NCBI GenBank assembly: GCA_938039765.1
Contig: CALHTV010000131.1
Coordinates: forward strand, 1-5,015
DNA from: an uncultured Dictyoglomus sp.
Lineage (GTDB): Bacteria > Dictyoglomota > Dictyoglomia > Dictyoglomales > Dictyoglomaceae
Length of the DNA: 5,015 nt
Direction of reading: 5' to 3'
The position numbers were made by a program, and so were the translations under genes. The notes beneath the pieces were generated by a model. That model was not told the DNA's origin. It worked only from the letters and a program-made list of their open reading frames with translations, and ran no database searches. This document shows, piece by piece, positions 1 to 5,015 of this stretch; the first letter of the stretch is position 1; each line of letters starts with the position of its first letter.

Positions 1-468
1 TCTTAAAACCTTCGCTACAATAGATGCTGAAGCAATATTCAGACATTTTCTATCTCCCTTAACTATAGTCTCCTGAGGAATATCTAACTCAGGTATAGGA
101 ACTTTACCATCTACAAGCACATATTCTGGCTTAATAGTTAAACCTTTTATGGCTCTTTTCATGGCTAAAAAGGTAGCATTTAAGATTCCAATCTTTTCTA
201 TTTCTTCCACCGCAGCATATCCATAGCTCCAAGAAATAGCTTCTTTTTGTATTAATTTAAAAATTTCTTCTCTTTCCTTAGGAGTTAAAAGCTTCGAATC
301 TAATACTGGAATAGATGAAAAGGGAGAAAGAATAACTGCTCCTGCATAAACAGGACCTGCCAATGCTCCTCTCCCTGCCTCATCTACACCTGCAATATAT
401 TTAAAATAATGCCAGAGTTCCCTTTCTCTTTCTCCTAATGTACTAATCCTACTCTTTGTGGGGGCCAT
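1..468 (-). CDS. rnhB: Ribonuclease HII, 3' end cut by window edge
   Basis: RNase HII cleaves RNA in RNA-DNA hybrids and starts removal of single ribonucleotides misincorporated in DNA. The 156 residues visible include the family signature around GVDEAGRGALAGP (27-39). Asp29, Glu30 and Asp120 (in VLVDG) are the expected acidic metal ligands, and Asp139 in the KGD motif is the likely fourth. Gly32-Arg33-Gly34 is the GRG motif that reads the RNA-DNA junction. DSK (57-59) and NIASASIVAKV (144-154) are also typical. The C-terminus, with the conserved junction-sensing Tyr, lies outside the window. The ATG at 468 is the only usual start codon between an in-frame upstream stop and the first motif, and the ERELW-x5-IAGVDEAGRG leader resembles other family members. 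The gene overlaps the end of lepB by 34 nt. The nearest SD-like AGGA is about 17 nt before the start, so coupling to lepB translation is likely. Identity is secure; the start is fairly secure. Confidence 0.95.
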   Translation of the reverse strand, partial: MAPTKSRISTLGERERELWHYFKYIAGVDEAGRGALAGPVYAGAVILSPFSSIPVLDSKLLTPKEREEIFKLIQKEAISWSYGYAAVEEIEKIGILNATFLAMKRAIKGLTIKPEYVLVDGKVPIPELDIPQETIVKGDRKCLNIASASIVAKVLR

Positions 469-998
469 AAGCGAAATACCGCTTTTCCTACTAGGTTTTT
501 CTTAGGAACAAAACCCCAATATCTACTATCTACACTTACAGGTCTATTATCTCCTAATACAAAATAGCTGTTTTGAGGAACAGTAATAGGTCCATAATTA
601 TCTGAAGTTTTATTTTGAACATAAGGTTCTTCCAAAGGATTTCCATTGACATAAACAACTCCATTCTTTATTTCTATCTTATCTCCAGGGAGTCCTATAA
701 GCCTTTTTACATATTCTTTCGTAGGATCTTCAGGATATTTAAAAATAATAATTTCTCCCCTTTTTGGTTCTCTAAAATAGTAGGGTACTCTCAATACTAA
801 GACAGCTTCCCTCTCATTTAAAGTCGGAATCATAGAGCCTGTAGGTATGTAAGATATTTGTAGTATAAAGCTTTTAATAATGAAAGCTAAAATAAAAGCA
901 AAAATTATTGTTTCTAAAAGATCATACCATTCATGTTGTTTTAATTCTTGCCTTTTAGTTAAAATTTTATGGGCTATTTCTAATATCCTATTCTTCAT
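435..998 (-). CDS. lepB: Signal peptidase I (type I leader peptidase)
   Basis: This membrane-anchored serine protease removes signal peptides from exported proteins on the outer face of the cytoplasmic membrane. The 187-residue protein has a basic, polar cytoplasmic N-terminus (1-26), one membrane segment at about 27-46, then the catalytic domain. The Ser-Lys dyad is Ser55 in PTGSMIPTL (52-60) and Lys98 in [11 protein letters not shown] (96-106). The conserved box [17 protein letters not shown] (149-165) follows; Pro153 sits where Asn or Asp is more usual. One membrane segment and a length under 200 match the compact Gram-positive and thermophile type, not the two-segment enterobacterial form. 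The start overlaps the end of rplS by 11 nt, with GAGAGGG six bases before the ATG inside rplS. Placement after rplS is common in Firmicutes, where rbgA usually comes next; here rnhB follows directly. It is probably expressed with the whole operon. Confidence 0.97.
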   Translation of the reverse strand: MKNRILEIAHKILTKRQELKQHEWYDLLETIIFAFILAFIIKSFILQISYIPTGSMIPTLNEREAVLVLRVPYYFREPKRGEIIIFKYPEDPTKEYVKRLIGLPGDKIEIKNGVVYVNGNPLEEPYVQNKTSDNYGPITVPQNSYFVLGDNRPVSVDSRYWGFVPKKNLVGKAVFRLWPPQRVGLVH

Positions 999-1344
999 TT
1001 TCTACCCTCTCTGCAATCTTTGCACTCTTTCCTTTCCTCTCCCTTAGATAATATAATTTTGCTCTTCTTACTCTACCTCTCCTCACAACCTCAATCTTTT
1101 CTACAAAAGGTGAATGCAAGGGAAAAATTCTCTCTACACCAATTCCTTGAACAACCTTTCTAACTGTTATCGTCTCTCTAATTCCTCCATGCTTTTTAGC
1201 AATCACCACTCCCTCGTAAACTTGAATTCTCTCTTTATCTCCTTCTACTATCCGGTAATGAACTCTTACTGTATCTCCAGGCCATATTTCTGGAAGGTCT
1301 TTTTTAATATACTCCTTCTCTAAGTTTTGAATTATAAGATCCAT
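988..1344 (-). CDS. rplS: 50S ribosomal protein bL19
   Basis: bL19 is a large-subunit protein at the interface with the 30S subunit, where it contributes to an intersubunit bridge. The 118 residues fit the family's usual 115-120. Recognisable blocks are the [11 protein letters not shown] strand (22-32), the basic turn around [15 protein letters not shown] (50-64), [13 protein letters not shown] (67-79) and the strongly basic tail [22 protein letters not shown] (89-110). The ATG at 1344 is preceded, six bases away, by a strong AGGAGGT that lies in the last codons of trmD, and the trmD stop is only two bases upstream of the start. The trmD-rplS pair is conserved across many bacteria. The strong site here, against a weak one for trmD, would let the ribosomal protein be made in larger amount than the methyltransferase from one mRNA; that is inference. 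Confidence 0.98.
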   Translation of the reverse strand: MDLIIQNLEKEYIKKDLPEIWPGDTVRVHYRIVEGDKERIQVYEGVVIAKKHGGIRETITVRKVVQGIGVERIFPLHSPFVEKIEVVRRGRVRRAKLYYLRERKGKSAKIAERVENEE

Positions 1345-1346
1345 AG

Positions 1347-2084
1347 CTATACCTCCTCTCTTAGCTCTTTTTTTATTTCTTCTAATAAAACATAATCCTC
1401 TTGAGATAAATCTGCTTTCTCTAGAAGATCAGGCCTTTTCAATAAAGTCTTTCTAAGAGCTTCTTTTCTTCTCCATCTCCTTATCTTTTTATGATCTCCT
1501 GAAAGCAATATATCTGGCACTCTCATCCCCTCAAATTCTCTAGGATGAGTGTATTGAGGATATTCCAATATTCCCCATTGGAAAGATTCTTCTCTCAAAG
1601 AGTTAGGATCACCTACTGCTCCTGGTATTAATCGCACTATAGCATCAACTAAAACCATCGCTGGTATCTCTCCACCAGTTAAAACATAATCTCCTATAGA
1701 AATTTCTCTAGTTATAATAAATTTCACTCTTTCATCTACTCCTTCATATCTTCCACATATGAGTATTAGATGCTCTCTTTTAGACAATTCTTCCGCTATT
1801 TTCTGATTAAATAGATCACCACTAGGAGAAAGAAGAATAACCTCGCTATCGTCTCTTTTTAAATTTCTAACAGCTCGAAATATCGGTTCAGGTTTCATTA
1901 CCATCCCCGATCCGCCGCCATATGGATAATCATCTACTGTTCTATGTTTATCTGTAGCATAATCTCTTAAATTATGAATATTAATTTCTACTAATCCTTT
2001 CTCCTGTGCTCTTTTTAATATACTAATATTAAAAGGTCCTTTGAACATTTCTGGAAATATGGTCAGAATGTCTATTTTTAACAT
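1347..2084 (-). CDS. trmD: tRNA (guanine-N1-)-methyltransferase
   Basis: TrmD uses S-adenosylmethionine to make m1G37 next to the anticodon of tRNAs reading CNN-type codons (Leu, Pro, Arg), which prevents +1 frameshifting. The 245 residues match the usual 240-255. The SPOUT trefoil-knot domain shows [12 protein letters not shown] (56-67), [10 protein letters not shown] (85-94), [11 protein letters not shown] (110-120) and the knot segment [12 protein letters not shown] (130-141). The C-terminal tRNA-binding part shows [14 protein letters not shown] (178-191) and [18 protein letters not shown] (193-210). Arg151 aligns with E. coli Arg154. The position of the catalytic E. coli Asp169 is occupied by Glu166 in REESF, a conservative change that keeps the acid. 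The ATG at 2084 begins the canonical [14 protein letters not shown]. It lies three bases after the rimM stop with only a weak GGAAGA site upstream, so translation probably depends on coupling to rimM. Confidence 0.98.
   Translation of the reverse strand: MLKIDILTIFPEMFKGPFNISILKRAQEKGLVEINIHNLRDYATDKHRTVDDYPYGGGSGMVMKPEPIFRAVRNLKRDDSEVILLSPSGDLFNQKIAEELSKREHLILICGRYEGVDERVKFIITREISIGDYVLTGGEIPAMVLVDAIVRLIPGAVGDPNSLREESFQWGILEYPQYTHPREFEGMRVPDILLSGDHKKIRRWRRKEALRKTLLKRPDLLEKADLSQEDYVLLEEIKKELREEV
1351..1357 (-). promoter_or_regulatory. Strong ribosome binding site of rplS
   Basis: AGGAGGT on the minus strand ends six bases before the rplS ATG. It lies within the last codons of trmD, just ahead of that gene's TAG, so ribosomes ending trmD pass over it. 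It is much stronger than the sites before trmD and rimM, in keeping with high demand for a ribosomal protein. Confidence 0.85.
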
Positions 2085-2087
2085 CTT

Positions 2088-2597
2088 TTAATATTCTTCC
2101 ATTCTTTTTACGATAATTTTACCTTCAACTAAATTAACCTCTATGACCACATCTTTTATAGCAGGTATATAAACTTCTTCCTCTCCCTCCACAATATATA
2201 CATCATTACTTCCTGTCTCTAAAATTCCTTTAACCTTTCCTAAGTACTCCCCACTAACCTCGTATACTGACAAACCTATTACTTGATAAGAATAAAACTG
2301 CCCTTCAGGCAATTTAGGAAGATCTTCTTCTTCCATAAGCAACCAATTACCTCGTATCTTCTCTGCTTCATCTCTTGTGGTTATCTCGTTAAAATAAACC
2401 ACATAACCCTTGTTATGTTCCCGTATAGAATCAAGAGACAACTCTTTCCTAACCAATAAAGTATCTCCCCAAGACAAATATATCTTCTGTCCCTTCTTTA
2501 ATGTATTTATTAAGTCAAAGAAGGGCCATATTTTTATACCACCTTTAATTCCAAAGGGCTCTCCTATCTTTGCGATTCTCACCAATCGAGATTTCAT
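2088..2597 (-). CDS. rimM: 16S rRNA processing / 30S maturation protein RimM
   Basis: RimM binds the immature 30S head, near uS19, and speeds its assembly and the final 16S rRNA processing. The 169 residues match the family. The N-terminal beta-barrel domain covers about 1-90 and begins with the signature RIAKIGEPFGIKGGIKIWPF (7-26). The linker is followed by the PRC-barrel domain, from about 98 (GQFYSYQVIGLSVY) through LGKVKGILETGSNDVYIV (119-136), VYIPAIKDVV (142-151) and a final IIVKRM strand. It lies directly before trmD, as in many bacteria from proteobacteria to Firmicutes. The ATG at 2597 is three bases after the khpA stop and has no convincing Shine-Dalgarno. A short perfect inverted repeat sits where one would be expected. 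Reinitiation by ribosomes finishing khpA is the simplest explanation for its translation. Confidence 0.96.
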   Translation of the reverse strand: MKSRLVRIAKIGEPFGIKGGIKIWPFFDLINTLKKGQKIYLSWGDTLLVRKELSLDSIREHNKGYVVYFNEITTRDEAEKIRGNWLLMEEEDLPKLPEGQFYSYQVIGLSVYEVSGEYLGKVKGILETGSNDVYIVEGEEEVYIPAIKDVVIEVNLVEGKIIVKRMEEY

Positions 2598-2600
2598 TTT

Positions 2601-2831
2601 CTATTGTAATACTTCTATTACTACCTTCTTTCCTTTTTTTAGTCCTGCTACCCTTATGATAGTCTGTAATGCTTTAACTGTCTGTCCTTGTTTACCTATT
2701 ACTCTTCCTCTATCCTCAGGAGCAACCTTAACCTCTAAAATTACTGACTTGGTACCTTCTACTTCCCTTACTTCAACCTCTTCTGGTTTCTGAACAATAG
2801 CCTTAATGATATACTCCAAAAGCTCTTTCAT
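2601..2831 (-). CDS. khpA: KH-domain RNA-binding protein (KhpA / YlqC family)
   Basis: This is a single-KH-domain protein of the family between rpsP and rimM in many Gram-positive and related bacteria. In streptococci and lactobacilli, KhpA pairs with KhpB and binds many RNAs, affecting cell division and elongation; a role here is inferred from family only. The protein is nearly all KH fold. The RNA-gripping GxxG loop is Gly-Lys-Gln-Gly in RVIGKQGQTVKAL (residues 43-55 of the 76-residue form), preceded by EGTKSVILEVKVAPEDRG. I start it at the ATG at 2831, giving 76 residues beginning MKELLEYI, the usual family start, with a GGGGG purine block nine bases upstream. A TTG two codons earlier (2837) is also in frame and gives 78 residues, but it is only three bases from that block. 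The rpsP stop is 15 bases upstream of the chosen start. Confidence 0.92.
   Translation of the reverse strand: MKELLEYIIKAIVQKPEEVEVREVEGTKSVILEVKVAPEDRGRVIGKQGQTVKALQTIIRVAGLKKGKKVVIEVLQ
2606..2621 (-). repeat. Short inverted repeat ahead of rimM
   Basis: A perfect 6-base inverted repeat (GTAATA and TATTAC around a GAAG loop) ends eight bases before the rimM ATG. It lies within the last codons of khpA (Val-Ile-Glu-Val-Leu). In RNA it could form a small hairpin in the place of the missing ribosome binding site. With one G-C pair it would be very weak, above all in a thermophile, so it may be chance. Confidence 0.35.
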
Positions 2832-2846
2832 TAGCAAAAGCCCCCT

Positions 2847-3128
2847 TTACGCAGAACTCTTAGCAGCTTTCTTCATAGATAAAAACTTATCCCAAATCCC
2901 ATATTTCTTTAACAAGCTAAGTACAGTATCAGTAGGCTGAGCTCCTTGACTAAGCCAGTATAAGATTCTATCTTCTTTTAATTGAACAGTAGCAGGATCA
3001 GTTTTAGGATCGTAAAACCCTAAAATCTCTAAATGTTTTCCATCTCTTGGCTCTCTACTATCTATAGCTATTATTCTATATGCTGGTTTATTTTTTGCTC
3101 CGATTCTTGTCAAACGAATTTTTACCAA
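2847..3128 (-). CDS. rpsP: 30S ribosomal protein bS16
   Basis: bS16 binds 16S rRNA in the body of the small subunit and is needed for its assembly. The 93 residues are slightly longer than the common 80-90 because of a lysine/alanine tail (KKAAKSSA). The N-terminal half is canonical: MVKIRLTRIGAKNKPAYRI (1-19), then DSREPRDGKHLEILGFYDP (23-41). The C-terminal half carries the usual RILYWLSQGAQPTDTVLSLLKKYGIWDKF helix region (53-81). The start is TTG: no ATG or GTG is in frame before the conserved residues, and GTA-AAA-ATT follows directly. It is preceded by an exceptionally long Shine-Dalgarno (3134-3145), which may offset the weaker start codon. The gene follows ffh after 33 bases, an arrangement conserved in many bacteria. 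Confidence 0.98.
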   Translation of the reverse strand: MVKIRLTRIGAKNKPAYRIIAIDSREPRDGKHLEILGFYDPKTDPATVQLKEDRILYWLSQGAQPTDTVLSLLKKYGIWDKFLSMKKAAKSSA

Positions 3129-3133
3129 CCTAA

Positions 3134-3145
3134 ATCACCTCCTTT
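3134..3145 (-). promoter_or_regulatory. Extended Shine-Dalgarno of rpsP
   Basis: The minus strand reads AAAGGAGGTGAT, which complements twelve consecutive bases of the usual 3' end of bacterial 16S rRNA (AUCACCUCCUUU). The GGAGG core is nine bases before the TTG start of rpsP. It lies wholly in the short ffh-rpsP gap and supports the TTG as the true start. Confidence 0.9.
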
Positions 3146-3161
3146 TTTCTAAAGTTATTTT

Positions 3162-4472
3162 TTATCTTAAAAAGGGAAATATAGATTTTTTACCTTTATT
3201 TATCTGTTTTATTAAATCCAAAGTTTGAAAGTATTGTTTTAACAATCTATTTACATCTTGAACCGTAGTACCACTACCTTTAGCAATTCTTTGTTTTCTA
3301 CTACTATTTATAATAGAAGGATTTCTCCTTTCATCTGGAGTCATTGACTCTATTATAGCAATAAATTTTTTTATTTCTCTCTCGCTTAATTCAATATTAA
3401 TCTTATTTTTCGGTATATATGGTAGCATATCTAAAATTTGTTCAAAAGTACCTATTTTCTTTAATTCCTTTAGTTGCAAGTAAAAATCTTCTAAATCAAA
3501 TTTTGACTTTTTTATCTTCTCTTCAAGCTTTGCCATTTTTTCTAACTCAATATTCCTCTCTATTTTTTCCACTAAAGAGGCAAGATCTCCCATTCCTAAG
3601 ATCCTTGAAGCAAGTCTATCAGGATAGAAATACTCTAAGTCCTCAATCTTTTCCCCCACACCTATAAACTTTATTGGTTTACCTGTTACTGCTTTTATTG
3701 AGAGCGCAGCTCCTCCCCTTGCATCTCCATCTAATTTAGTTAAAATAACTCCTGTGAGAGGTAATTTTTCATTGAATCTCTCAGCTATATTTACCGCATC
3801 TTGTCCAGTCATTCCATCAACCACTAAAAGAATTTCCGAAGGCTTGTATTTTTCATTTAGCCTATTTAATTCCTCCATCATTTCATCATCAATGTGTAAT
3901 CTTCCTGTAGTATCTACAATTAATACATCAGAAAGCTTTTCTAGTGCTACTTTTATGGCTCCATCAATAATCTCCTCGGGAGTTTTTCCATCAATGTACA
4001 CAGGAACTTTTACTTTTTCTCCTAATATCTGTAATTGCTTTCCTGCTGCAGGTCTAAAAGTGTCAGCACCTACTAATAAAACCCTTCTCTGTTCTTGCAA
4101 AAGCTTATACGCTAATTTAGCAGCAGTAGTAGTCTTTCCAGAACCCTGTAAACCTACAAGAAAAACTAAGCCTGGTTTTCTATCTCCTAAATTTATATCT
4201 GATTTTCCCCCTCCTAGTATGTTTAACAACTCATAGTACAAAATCCTCAATATCTGCTCTGAAGGAGTAACACTTCGAAGTACCTCTTCCTGTAAAGCTT
4301 TTATTTTAACGTTGTTCAACAATTCCTTAACCACTTTATAATGAGCATCAGCCTCTAAGAGGGCTTGTCTAATTTCTCTTAGAGCTTCTTCTATGTCCTT
4401 TTCGCTCAATTTTCCTTTACCTCTTAGTCTCTTGAATATATCTTGTAATCTGGCTGTTAAATTCTCGAACAT
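3162..4472 (-). CDS. ffh: Signal recognition particle protein Ffh (SRP54)
   Basis: Ffh is the SRP GTPase. With 4.5S/SRP RNA it binds signal sequences emerging from the ribosome and docks at FtsY to deliver nascent membrane and secreted proteins to SecYEG. The 436 residues hold the N domain (about 1-90), the G domain (about 95-290) and the M domain (about 292-436). GTPase motifs are the P-loop GLQGSGKTT (107-115), DTFRPAA (137-143), DTTGR (187-191), TKLDGDARGG (245-254) and GVGEK (271-275). The M domain has LGMGDL (292-297) and the RNA-binding SRKQRIAKGSGTTVQDVNRL (391-410). It holds only four methionines (294, 313, 349, 377), few for the methionine-rich groove that holds signal sequences. The ATG at 4472 begins the canonical MFENLTARL and has AAGGA six bases upstream. 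It is the first gene of the operon. The ylxM gene that often precedes ffh in Firmicutes is absent. Confidence 0.98.
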   Translation of the reverse strand: MFENLTARLQDIFKRLRGKGKLSEKDIEEALREIRQALLEADAHYKVVKELLNNVKIKALQEEVLRSVTPSEQILRILYYELLNILGGGKSDINLGDRKPGLVFLVGLQGSGKTTTAAKLAYKLLQEQRRVLLVGADTFRPAAGKQLQILGEKVKVPVYIDGKTPEEIIDGAIKVALEKLSDVLIVDTTGRLHIDDEMMEELNRLNEKYKPSEILLVVDGMTGQDAVNIAERFNEKLPLTGVILTKLDGDARGGAALSIKAVTGKPIKFIGVGEKIEDLEYFYPDRLASRILGMGDLASLVEKIERNIELEKMAKLEEKIKKSKFDLEDFYLQLKELKKIGTFEQILDMLPYIPKNKINIELSEREIKKFIAIIESMTPDERRNPSIINSSRKQRIAKGSGTTVQDVNRLLKQYFQTLDLIKQINKGKKSIFPFLR

Positions 4473-4523
4473 ATCTTTTCCTTATCTTTTAAGTTTATAA
4501 AAAAATTTTATAGCACATAGGAT

Positions 4524-4552
4524 ACTATAGACAATATAAAATATCTTGTCAA
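4524..4552 (-). promoter_or_regulatory. Sigma-70 type promoter of the ffh-rpsP-rnhB operon
   Basis: On the minus strand a perfect -35 TTGACA (4552-4547) is followed by a spacer of exactly 17 bp and a -10 TATAGT (4529-4524), one mismatch from TATAAT. Transcription would begin near 4516-4518, giving a leader of about 45 nt before the ffh ATG at 4472. The -35 starts five bases after the beta-glucuronidase stop, so the operon has its own start and need not rely on read-through. No TGn extended -10 is present. This is the only strong promoter I noticed in the window. Confidence 0.85.
4530..4550. repeat. Imperfect dyad centred on the promoter spacer
   Basis: A 21-bp imperfect palindrome has arms GACAA and TTGTC, with an inner ATA/TAT match after one mismatched position. 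It begins inside the -35 element and fills the whole spacer up to the -10. The position is what one would expect of a repressor operator. AT-rich DNA produces such dyads by chance, and a consensus -35 itself supplies part of one arm, so a regulatory role is only a possibility. Confidence 0.35.
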
Positions 4553-4557
4553 TAATC

Positions 4558-5015
4558 CTATTTTTCCCAGAAATCTGGAACCTTATTCCACCTTTCTTTT
4601 AAGAACCAAGCTACCAATTTGGGTTGTCTTTGTCTTGTAAAAACCCCCTTTCTATTTCCAACCACTCTCCTTATATCTTGTTTTGTCATAAAATCAGCAA
4701 AATTCCATACATGCTCTCCAATAACAAAATCCAATTTATCAAGAACACCCACATATCTCTTTATCATCTCCCAGTGATATTCCTCTGTGAACATTACAGG
4801 AGGACTCTGATGAAACCCAACAATAGAATCAGCACCAAATTCAGACAAAATTACTGGCTTATGATATAGTTCATACCATTTTCTTAATTCTTTCTCTAAC
4901 TGATATTCAATCAAACTTAAATCTCCAGAATCTGTGTACCAAGAATAGTATCTATTTACACATATAACATCTACATATTTACTAACCTTAGTTTCATCAG
5001 GACCACTACTTTCTA
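4558..5015 (-). CDS. GH2 beta-glucuronidase, C-terminal 151 residues (5' end outside window)
   Basis: This is the end of the catalytic TIM barrel of a family 2 glycoside hydrolase that would release glucuronic acid from beta-glucuronides. The reading frame stays open to the window edge, so internal start codons are not real starts. In fragment numbering, DVICVNRYYSWY (15-26) matches the E. coli GusA block DVLCLNRYYGWY. Glu58 in LSEFGADS is the nucleophile (GusA Glu504). GEHVWNFADF (99-108) follows, then GNRKGVFTR (119-127). Asn120 and Lys122 form the NxK pair that holds the glucuronate carboxylate (GusA Asn566 and Lys568). The spacing from nucleophile to Asn is 62 residues, as in GusA. This motif separates glucuronidases from GH2 galactosidases and mannosidases. 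The acid/base Glu lies outside the window. No signal peptide can be judged. No convincing terminator follows the stop at 4558-4560. Confidence 0.93.
   Translation of the reverse strand, partial: ESSGPDETKVSKYVDVICVNRYYSWYTDSGDLSLIEYQLEKELRKWYELYHKPVILSEFGADSIVGFHQSPPVMFTEEYHWEMIKRYVGVLDKLDFVIGEHVWNFADFMTKQDIRRVVGNRKGVFTRQRQPKLVAWFLKERWNKVPDFWEK

Noticed and set aside
615..1323. Two short plus-strand open frames (615-800 and 1114-1323) opposite lepB and rplS
   Set aside because: Both are antisense to conserved motifs of the real genes and have no SD or family resemblance.
2410..2793. A 127-codon open frame on the plus strand across the rimM-khpA junction
   Set aside because: It is antisense to two recognised genes, with composition typical of complement reading and no start signals.
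3754..4236. A 160-codon open frame on the plus strand opposite the G domain of ffh
   Set aside because: It lies wholly antisense to highly conserved Ffh motifs, has serine/phenylalanine-rich low-information content, no ribosome binding site and no recognisable domain. It is a shadow frame.
4496..4512. A perfect all-AT inverted repeat (TATAAAA, 3-base loop, TTTTATA) in the ffh leader, considered as a terminator of the glucuronidase gene
   Set aside because: The stem has no G-C pair, so it would not hold in RNA. It lacks a following U-tract on the minus strand and lies downstream of the ffh promoter start. It is most likely chance in AT-rich DNA.
4912..4914. A TTG as the start of a 118-residue protein at the right end of the window
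   Set aside because: The frame stays open to the window edge and the 33 residues before it align with beta-glucuronidase, so the TTG is an internal Leu codon of a longer gene.
1..5015. CRISPR arrays, tRNA or rRNA genes, insertion sequences, phage or defence genes
   Set aside because: No direct-repeat array, cloverleaf, transposase or terminal repeats were seen. Almost all of the window is accounted for by housekeeping genes.

Overview
The window is AT-rich and densely coded. Every gene I can support lies on the minus strand, so transcription runs from high to low coordinates. The proteins are rich in Lys, Glu, Ile and Arg, and the gene order (ffh, rpsP, khpA, rimM, trmD, rplS, lepB, rnhB) is one known in Firmicutes, Thermotogae and relatives. 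Together these suggest a low-GC, anaerobic, possibly thermophilic bacterium. Dictyoglomus, or another deep-branching sugar fermenter, is my best guess, at low confidence.

Layout in the direction of transcription. (1) 5015-4558: the C-terminal part of a GH2 beta-glucuronidase, cut by the window edge. (2) 4557-4473: an 85-nt intergenic stretch with a near-consensus sigma-70 type promoter (TTGACA, 17 bp, TATAGT) starting five bases after the glucuronidase stop. (3) 4472-1: an uninterrupted eight-gene operon. It holds ffh (SRP GTPase), rpsP (bS16), khpA (KH-domain RNA-binding protein), rimM (30S maturation), trmD (tRNA m1G37 methyltransferase), rplS (bL19), lepB (signal peptidase I) and the first 156 codons of rnhB (RNase HII). 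Junctions run from a 33-nt gap (ffh-rpsP) to a 34-nt overlap (lepB-rnhB). I see no internal terminator, and no gene-free stretch exceeds 100 bases.

The operon joins ribosome manufacture and maturation (bS16, RimM, TrmD, bL19, probably KhpA) to co-translational protein export (Ffh delivers nascent chains to the membrane, LepB trims their signal peptides). RNase HII, a genome-maintenance enzyme, closes the visible part. The glucuronidase is a catabolic neighbour with its own function and is not part of the operon.

I found no new system here; this is a conserved housekeeping locus. Points worth a second look are small: a dyad centred on the operon promoter, a TTG-started rpsP behind a 12-nt Shine-Dalgarno match, a small inverted repeat before an SD-poor rimM, Glu where TrmD normally has its catalytic Asp, a methionine-poor Ffh M domain, and the absence of ylxM and rbgA from their common places.
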